A DNA stretch of 64,000 nt, taken from positions 186,001 through 250,000 of the forward strand of contig CAJQUN010000130.1 of the NCBI GenBank assembly GCA_907163345.1, given 5' to 3'. Numbering within the stretch: position 1 is the stretch's first letter; every line of letters starts with the position of its first letter. Below are positions 56,820 through 64,000 of the stretch, piece by piece. The DNA is from Haberlea rhodopensis (Eukaryota > Streptophyta > Magnoliopsida > Lamiales > Gesneriaceae). Position numbers and translations under genes: made by a program. The notes below the pieces were generated by a model that saw only the letters and a program-made list of their open reading frames with translations, was not told where the DNA came from and did not search any database.

Positions 56820-59800
56820 CTAAGACCACTCAGACATATACCTAATGCCTAGAGATCTAGTATGACGATCATGCTTCTGCTGTGACAGCGGCTTCGTCAA
56901 TGGGTCAGATACATTATCATCTGTTGGTACTTTGCATATTTTAACATCTCCCCTTTCAACGATTTCTCGAATGAAATGGAAACGCCTAAGTATGTGCTTA
57001 GATCTTTGGTGAGATCTTGGTTCCTTAGCCAATGCGATCGCTCCATTGTTGTCACAATAGAGTTCTATCGGATCTTTAATGCTAGGCACCACTCCAAGTT
57101 CAGAAATGAACTTCCTCATCCAAACAGCTTCCTTTGCTGCATCCGAGGCAGCAATATACTCAGCTTCCGTTGTAGAATCGGCTACTGTTTCTTGCTTTGA
57201 ACTCTTCCAGCTCACAGCACCTCCATTTAGGCAATACACATATCCAGATTGCGATCGAAAATCATCTTTGTCGGTTTGGAAGCTTGCATCAGTGTAACCC
57301 ATTACATTGAGCTCTTCCTCACCTCCATAAATCAAGAATGTATCCTTAGTCCTTCTCAAGTACTTCAGGATGTTCTTGACAGCAATCCAGTGACCTTCAC
57401 CTGGATCAACTTGATATCTGCTCGTCATGCTCAAAGCATACGATACATCGGGACGAGTACATATCATGGCATACATGATAGATCCAATAGCTGACGCGTA
57501 TGGAATCTTACTCATGTGTTGTCTCTCATCTGGTGTTGAAGGACACTGTTCCTTCGAGAGATAAATACCATGTGTCATAGGCACGAATCCTTTCTTGGAT
57601 TCTTGCATGCTAAACCTTTTAAGCACCTTGTCTATGTATGTACTTTGACTTAGACCAAGAAGCCTTCTCGATCTATCTCTATAGATCTTGATTCCTAATA
57701 CATAGGTGGCTTCTCCTAAGTCTTTCATCGAAAAGCAATTCCCTAGCCAAATCTTTACAGATTGCAAGACAGGGATATCATTTCCAATAAGAAGTATGTC
57801 ATCTACATACAACACTAGGAAAATGATTACGCTCCCACTGACCTTCTTGTAGACACAAGGTTCATCTTCGTTTTTGATAAAACCAAACTCTTTGATTGCG
57901 TCATCAAAACGAAGATTCCAACTCCGAGAAGCTTGCTTCAATCCATAAATGGATTGTTGTTGCTTGCATATCTTTCCAGCATCCTTTGGATCGACAAAAC
58001 CCTCGGGCTGTGTCATGTACACATCCTCGAGCAGATTTCCATTAAGGAAAGCTGTTTTGACATCCATCTGCCTGATTTCATAATCATGAAATGCAGCTAT
58101 TGCAAGTAAGATCCTTATGGATTTAACCATGGCCACTGGTGAAAAGGTTTCATCATAGTCAATACCATGAATTTGTTTGAATCCTTTTGCAACCAGCCGA
58201 CCTTTTTAGGTTTGTACGTTACCATCCATATCGGTCTTTTTCTTGAAGATCCATTTGCACCCTATGGGTCGTACCCCTTCAGGTGGATCAACCAAAGTCC
58301 ATACTTGGTTTGCATACATGGATTCCATCTCAGATTTCATGGCCTCTTGCCATTTCTCAGAATCATTGCCCATAATAGCTTGTTGATAAGATGACGGCTC
58401 ATCCTCATCAATAAGTAGTAAGTCACCTTGTTGAGTCACAAGAAATCCATATCTCTGTGGCTCCCGGTGTTCTCTTACAGACCTACGCTGGGCTTATGTC
58501 TCTTGAGCAGGTGCTTCTTCCACAACAACTTGTGGTGCCTGCTCTGTTTCCATCTCAATCTCAGGTTCAGTGTTTTCTTGTGGTTGAACTTCACTAAGTT
58601 CTATTTTTCTCCCACTGGTTTTTCTAGAAATAAATTCTCTTTCAAGAAATACACCAGTTCGAGCAACAACTACTTTGTTCTCGGTGGGATAATAGAAATA
58701 GTATCCTTTCGTTTCCTTAGGATACCCCACAAATAAACACTTATCAGATTTGGGTCCAAGTTTGTTAGTGGCGTGACGTCTAACGAAAGCCTCACAACCC
58801 CAAATCTTCATAAAAGACATACTAGGACGCTTCCCAGTCCATATCTCATATGGTGTCTTTTCCACTGATTTAGATGGAACACGGTTCAGTAAGAAAATCG
58901 TTGTTTCTAGAGCGTGTCCCCAAAACGATATCGGAAGATCTGCATGACTCATCATTGATCTAACCATGTCTAACAAGGTTCGATTTCTCCTCTCGGATAC
59001 ACCATTCCATTGTGGAGTATACGGAGGAGTGAGTTGTGGGACTATCCCACACTCCTTTAGATAGTCATGAAACTCTTGGCTTAAGTATTCACCTCCTCGA
59101 TCTGATCGAAGGATTTTGATACTTTTGCCAAGTTGGTTTTGTACTTCATTCTTGAAATCTTTGAACTTTTCAAAGGTTTCATGCTTATGTTTCATTAGGT
59201 ACACATACCCATATCTTCTGAGGTCATCAGTAAATGTAACGAAGTATTGAAAACCACTTCTAGCTTGTGTACTTATTGGTCCACATACATCACTATGTAT
59301 TAGTCCCAATAAAACATTTGCCCTTTCAACATGTCCCTTGAAAGGGGCTTTAGTCATCTTGCCCATTAAACAAGATTCGCATGTTTCATATGATTCAAAA
59401 TCAAATGAATCTAATACTCCATCCTTATGAAGTTTAGATATGCGGTTCTCGTTTATGTGGCCCAAGCGACAGTGCCAGAGATAAGTCGGATTACAATCAT
59501 TATTTTTAATCCTTTTAGTATTTATGTTATAGATAGGCATATCAAGATTTAATACATAAAGACCATTCATCATTTGTGCATTAGCATAAAACATATCATT
59601 TAAATAAATAGAACAACAATTGTCCTTTATTATAAATGAAAAACCATACTTGTCCAAACAAGAAATAGATATTATGTTTTTAGTAATAGAAGGCACAAAA
59701 TAACAATCTTTCAAAATCAGTGATAAACCAGAAGGTAAAGCTAAATGATAATCTCCTACAGCTAATGCAGCAACTCTTGCTCCATTTCCAACTCGGAGAT

Positions 59801-60782
59801 CAACTTCACCTTTCGCCAATGTCCTACTCCTTTTGAGATCCTGCACATTTACACAAATGTGAGATCCACATCCAGTATCTAATACCCATGATGAAGAAGT
59901 AGATAAATTGACTTCTATAACAAAAATACCTGAAGCGGAAGTCACACTTCCTTTCTTTAGATCCTCCAGATATACTTTGCAGTTCCTTTTCCAATGGCCG
60001 GTCTCACCGCAATGGAAACAGTTCCCTTCCTTTGCTATCCCTCCCTTTGGCTTTAGTGCAGAAGACTTTGGCTTAGATTTAGCAAAGACTTTCTTTGCTT
60101 TCTTGTTGCCTTTAGCTTTGGCCCTTCCTTTGCCCTTATTCACAATAAGGACATTTGTGGCCTTAGTCTTCTTAGTATTTGCTTCATATGTTCTCAACAT
60201 ACCAAGCAACTGTGGTAGAGTCTTTTCCATCTCAATCATATTGTAATTTACTACAAATTGACTGAAGCTTTCAGGCAACGATTGCAAGATCACATCGGTG
60301 GCCAACTCTTGGTCCAATGGAAAACCCAGCTTGTCCAGATTCTCAATGTACCCAATCATCTTGAGCACATGAGTTCCAACTAGGCTTCCCTCTACCATCC
60401 TGCACTGGAATAACGCTTTAGAGACGTCATACCTCTCTTGTCTAGCTTGCTGTTGGTACAACTGCTTTAAGTGTTCGATCATATCGAACGCCTCCATTTC
60501 CTCATGTTGCTTCTGAAGCTCAGAGTTCATGGTGGCAAGGATGAGGCACCCAACATCAAGTGCGTCACTCTGATGCTTCTTGTAAGCATCTTTTTCAGCT
60601 CTTGTAGCTGTTAGGGGAGGTTCCTCAGCGGGCAAGGGTTCCTCTAGGACATATTGTTTCTTTTCTTGTTTGAGGACTATCCTCAAGTTCCTATGCCAGT
60701 CTAGGAAATTCGTCCCATTTAATTTGTCCTTCTCAAGGACCGATCGCAGTGATAAAGTGCTAGTAACGTTGTTAGTTGCCAT
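56820..60782 (-). pseudogene. Copia gag-pol polyprotein with two in-frame stops
   Basis: One frame of 1,320 codons runs from ATG 60782 to the stop at 56820, broken only by TAA at 58496-58494 (codon 763) and TAA at 58208-58206 (codon 859). Order: gag (NGTNFLDWHRNLR near the N terminus), CCHC knuckle CFHCGETGHWKRNC (about 255-268), basic linker before it, protease VLDTGCGSH (about 298), integrase zinc finger (HCRLGH...CESC, about 438-474), integrase core (HSDVCGP, RSDRGGEY, E in VSERRNRT), RT with YVDD (about 991), RNase H (YTDASFQ about 1163; YCDNNGAIAL about 1242). Both stops fall between integrase and RT, so gag, protease and integrase could still be made but RT could not without readthrough. 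TNT1-94/Tork-like by motif. Confidence 0.92.
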
Positions 60783-61901
60783 GGATATCTACAATATAAA
60801 TATGCAAAATAAGTTTATGATTTAAATCATTTAACATGGTCTTATATTAAATGATACTCCCACTATTTTGTTTGAAAAATATCAACCCTCGAAAACCTTT
60901 AGTGGGCCAAGATCCATATTTCGCCTAATCTTGAGTTAGCTTTGGCTAATCGCCCAAGACTCGGTTATTTAGGTAGACAACACTTTGTCAATTATATCAC
61001 ATATAATTCTTGGATAGTTGGACGAACAACACTATGTTCAATTCATCAAATGAATTATAATCCAACCCATGCCTCTAGGTTCCCAATCCTATTGAGATAA
61101 CCTAGTTAAGTCGTACCCAATTAAAGTATGACGGATATCACTTTTATCCTTTCGCGCCCTACTAAGATTGCCACAGTGCTTTGCTTTGGCAAACCCACAC
61201 ATGTACAATCGAAGTTATTGACGAGTACTTTTATTTTGGAAGGCATCTAAAACTTAATATTTTAGAGGGATTTATTGATCTCATGATTAATTTGATAATT
61301 TAAAATATGTCCACTACATATAGTTGTATACATATCTACATATATGTGTAATACTATTATCAAACTAAAACATAAGATAAATCATGCATCAACATACATA
61401 ATTAAAAGTGACATGGTTATAGCCCCTACTAATGATTTTCTCAAGCCAATGAGAAAATCCTATGAGTCAACCTAAGGTAACTTCACAAGCACCTTCCTTG
61501 GCTCCAATTTGTGAATGGCCTCCTCATCCCGGCACGATGCTCCATCTTCATTGATCACCATCAATAAAATAAACTACACTATTTACAAGATATAGAATTC
61601 CTCGATTCACATTCGAGGGGAACATAGGGGAGGGATTACATATAGAATGAAATAGAGAAAGGCACGACACGCAGGTCGTATTATAAATTACAAACATCCA
61701 CAAATCCTATCTAATAGGTCAAAGGGCTATAATCACGCACCATGCTCAAACAACACATAGAGCATGCATTAACATTTAATTAATTAAATTCTAAACATTT
61801 TAAATTTAATTCTAATTAAAACTGTAATATAATTTTTGAAAAATTATCGTACGCTCGGGACATCACATGCCACGAACTAAAGCGACTAAAACACGAACCA
61901 C

Positions 61902-62415
61902 CATGGTTCGAACCATGAGGCACACGGCTGGACCAATAGTGGGCCTAGGGTTCGAAACCCTAGCCCATGGCCGAGCCATGGCTCATGCGGCGGTGGCGCT
62001 AGGGTTCCAAACCCTAGCCGCCTCGCACCATCTTTATTTTTCATCAAGCCAACTTGCTTGAATCACCGAAATTCATGAGCCACAAGCTATACGGTCCAAC
62101 CATGGACGGTTCCTGACGGTGACGGCTTAACCATCTCGAGCCAAGGGTTCGAAAAACCCTAGCCCTCATGTGGTGTAGCCGTCGACCCTCATAATTCCGT
62201 GGACCATGATCGAACCAACTTGCACCATCTCAATACTTTATCGAGCCAATAGAGTTCAAAACCCTAGATAGTGTGACTGCTTGACCCATGCACGAGCCAG
62301 GGTCCGAACCCTAGCCCTTATTCGGCGGCTGCATGGCCATGCACGAGCTAATGGGTTCGAAACCCTAGCTCATGCGGCGGCCGTGAGCCAAGGTGACTAG
62401 GGTTCGAAACCCTAG
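61902..62415. repeat. Palindrome array AGGGTTCGAAACCCT (telo-box-like) in the copia leader
   Basis: About eight near-palindromes: CATGGTTCGAACCATG (61902), CTAGGGTTCGAAACCCTAG (61945 and 62397), CTAGGGTTCCAAACCCTAG (61999), AGGGTTCGAAAAACCCT (62144), a degenerate one (62244), AGGGTCCGAACCCT (62299) and GGGTTCGAAACCC (62353). The arms contain AAACCCTA, the plant telo-box word. GCGGCGG/CCATGGC blocks separate them. Confidence 0.8.
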
Positions 62416-62651
62416 CCATCCTTTGGTGGCTGCCGTGAGCCATGCATGGGCTAACACCTCGATTTTACGCTTTCGTGTATCGTATACAATTATTCGCCAA
62501 TTATATCAAATACAATTATACGATGATTTTCATAAACTAAAATTAATTTCATATCATATATGAATTTAAACAGTTTTAATAGCATGCAATATTAATTCTA
62601 ATATGATTAACACAATTTAATCACATAGATCCGATATGAGCCTTGTACACG

Positions 62652-62664
62652 GCTCTGATACCAC
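62652..62664 (-). other. Primer-binding site of the copia element
   Basis: The plus strand GCTCTGATACCAC abuts the LTR start at 62665; the minus strand reads GTGGTATCAGAGC, initiator tRNA-Met type. Confidence 0.85.
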
Positions 62665-63794
62665 TGAAAGTAATCCACAGAGCATACAACGCAGCGGAAT
62701 TAAAATTTTTAGGATTACTAACACCGGATCTATACATAGGTTATCATATCGGATTAAGTAATAACAAGTGTCTCACCCTTGTAGCGTGTTTGAAGCAGAT
62801 TCCACGGAGCAGCACGTCCAACGAACTCCGAGTCACAAACGAAAGTTTTCACCTTCGTCTCTACGGTATCCACACGATCAAATCAAAAGGGGATTTAAGA
62901 ACAAGTTACTAGACAAGTTCTTAAACCAAAATCGAGCTCTCGGTTCAAAACCGATTAACGACGGCCAACCAAAACCCTAGCACAACCGACGGCGGCCGTG
63001 AGGAGTGAAGGAAGAGGCGGCCGAGAGGAGCCTGAAGTGGAGGCTAGGGTTTGATATCAAACAATGATATGAAAGTATATCTAACAATTAATCAAAACCT
63101 CTTATTTATATTATAAGGCTTTTAATTAAGGTTCAAGACTTTCTTAAAGTCTTATGGGCCCAAACCCATGATTAATTCAAAACCTTATTAAATCACTTAA
63201 TTGAAGACTCTTCTTAATTAATTAATTCTCAATGAATTTAATTTCCCTTATCGATTTAATCTTTTGGTGCGACACCTCGTGAATAGTCACAAAGTCGTAA
63301 GATTACATACCTATCCAATAGTCGCCTTTATACCCTGTTACAGGTAACGTTTGACGATATCAAGATACATAACTCCTTATGTTAGGATCTCTGATGATCA
63401 CAAGTCGTAAGGATTACATACATTATTATCACTATGAGAATTGCACATGACGATCATATAACTATCCATGTTGCATTCTCATGGTGGGTCTATCCAGTAC
63501 ATCGTTCTCTAACATGTACCCATATGTTGATTTGATATCTCATATCAATGAACAATTCATCGATCAACATATACTAGTCTCTACGTATTATCATTATCCC
63601 TATTCATGATAATACTTGACTAGGGACATCTTTAAGAATAATACAATATTATTCTAAGGACATTAACATATATATTAATTCACAATGCACAGTTAAAAGA
63701 ATAATATATAATAATGAATTGCCATTCATAAATCCATAAACATTGTATGTCTTAAACAATCATCTAATGACTTGTCTTAGGGCATATCCCAACA
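62665..63794 (-). mobile_element. 5' LTR of the copia element, with internal deletion
   Basis: A 1,130 bp LTR. It matches the 3' LTR except near 63265-63340, where about 400 bp are replaced by a short stretch (TCACAAAGTCGTAAGATTACATAC) that resembles sequence found elsewhere in the same LTR (63402-63420), i.e. templated filler. Confidence 0.88.
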
Positions 63795-63799
63795 AAATC

Positions 63800-64000
63800 A
63801 TTAGTTCACAATATAATGATCGATACCACGTTCCAGTTATAACCACAATATTCCACATTAATCACTAGAAATGTGACTGTTCCGGTCCTGTTACAACAGC
63901 GGAATTTTAGAACCCCTCGCTTCGACATATAGCGGCATCATATGATATCCCTCGCTTCGACAATGACATCGGCATGTACATCGCTTCGACATGACAGCGG
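63800..64000 (-). mobile_element. LTR G2 continues to the window edge, with CGCT/AGCG cluster
   Basis: Sequence resumes after the AAATC duplication. At 63896-64000 the plus strand alternates AGCGG and CCTCGCTTCGAC words; on the minus strand GCCGCTATATGTCGAAGCGAGG is the same hairpin type as at 8747-8915 and 22994-23405. The element extends beyond the window. Confidence 0.65.

Larger units (their letters stand above)
60783..62664 (-). other. Long (1.9 kb) untranslated leader of the copia element
   Basis: Between primer site and gag ATG there is no coding sequence. The part nearest the LTR (61900-62420) is a palindrome array; the rest is AT-rich. Such a leader is unusually long for copia elements. 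Confidence 0.75.
55302..63794 (-). mobile_element. Complete Ty1/copia element, TSD AAATC
   Basis: The element has LTRs at 55302-56804 and 62665-63794 (TGAAAGTAATCC...ATCCCAACA), a primer site (minus strand GTGGTATCAGAGCC next to 62665) and a polypurine site (minus strand AGTGCAAGTGGGAGATT at 56821-56805). It is flanked by AAATC at 55297-55301 and 63795-63799. Gene order gag-PR-INT-RT-RNase H is diagnostic of copia. It is inserted in LTR G2. Confidence 0.93.

Overview
The window is nuclear DNA of a flowering plant, probably a eudicot. The evidence is one spliced receptor-like cytoplasmic kinase gene, plant-type LTR retrotransposons with initiator-tRNA-Met primer sites, and an Au-type SINE. The species cannot be named from sequence alone. 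About 85% of the window is a deep nest of LTR retrotransposons; nothing prokaryotic is present.

Layout. An old minus-strand Tat/Athila-like element (F; gag piece 19574-20166, leader and LTR 45670-46543) is the outermost layer. Its left arm is broken by an LTR (G, ends 19573), which holds a large non-coding element (H; internal 1-4603, LTR 4604-5488 plus 17838-19074). H contains a solo LTR (1576-4449) and a truncated-tandem Ty3/gypsy element (A/B; 5489-17837). A/B has one complete gag-pol frame (11145-15674), and its upstream LTR carries a further reverse-oriented solo LTR (8201-10285). To the right lie a second non-coding element (E; 20167-25489) and a second truncated-tandem gypsy element (C; 25490-45669). 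The gag of C is split by a complete minus-strand element (D; 29091-39280) whose LTRs are nearly identical although its pol is dead.

From 46544 to 51860 lies the only host gene found: an eight-exon, minus-strand RLCK-VI-type kinase (47052-51482) with a SINE in its largest intron. Right of it are a foldback/MITE-like element, fragments of H-like and G-like LTRs, and a complete minus-strand Ty1/copia element (55302-63794, TSD AAATC) with two nonsense codons in one otherwise continuous frame.

The most unusual signal is shared by LTRs that otherwise do not look alike. The A/B, C, reverse solo and Tat-like LTRs each carry exactly eight copies of the palindrome CGATCGATCG or a close variant, set as four pairs with 20-22 bp between start points; H carries five before it is cut. 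Many pairs can form a 10-13 bp stem with a loop of about 10-12 nt. In the gypsy-type LTRs the array sits between a candidate splice donor and acceptor. It is followed by a second candidate intron (AG|GTACGT to TGTAG|G) that usually holds a different array of short hairpins. The copia leader has its own array of about eight palindromes built on AGGGTTCGAAACCCT. I infer that arrays of short inverted repeats in retained or spliced leader RNA are a recurrent functional module of these retrotransposons, perhaps for RNA dimerisation or packaging, or for protein binding.
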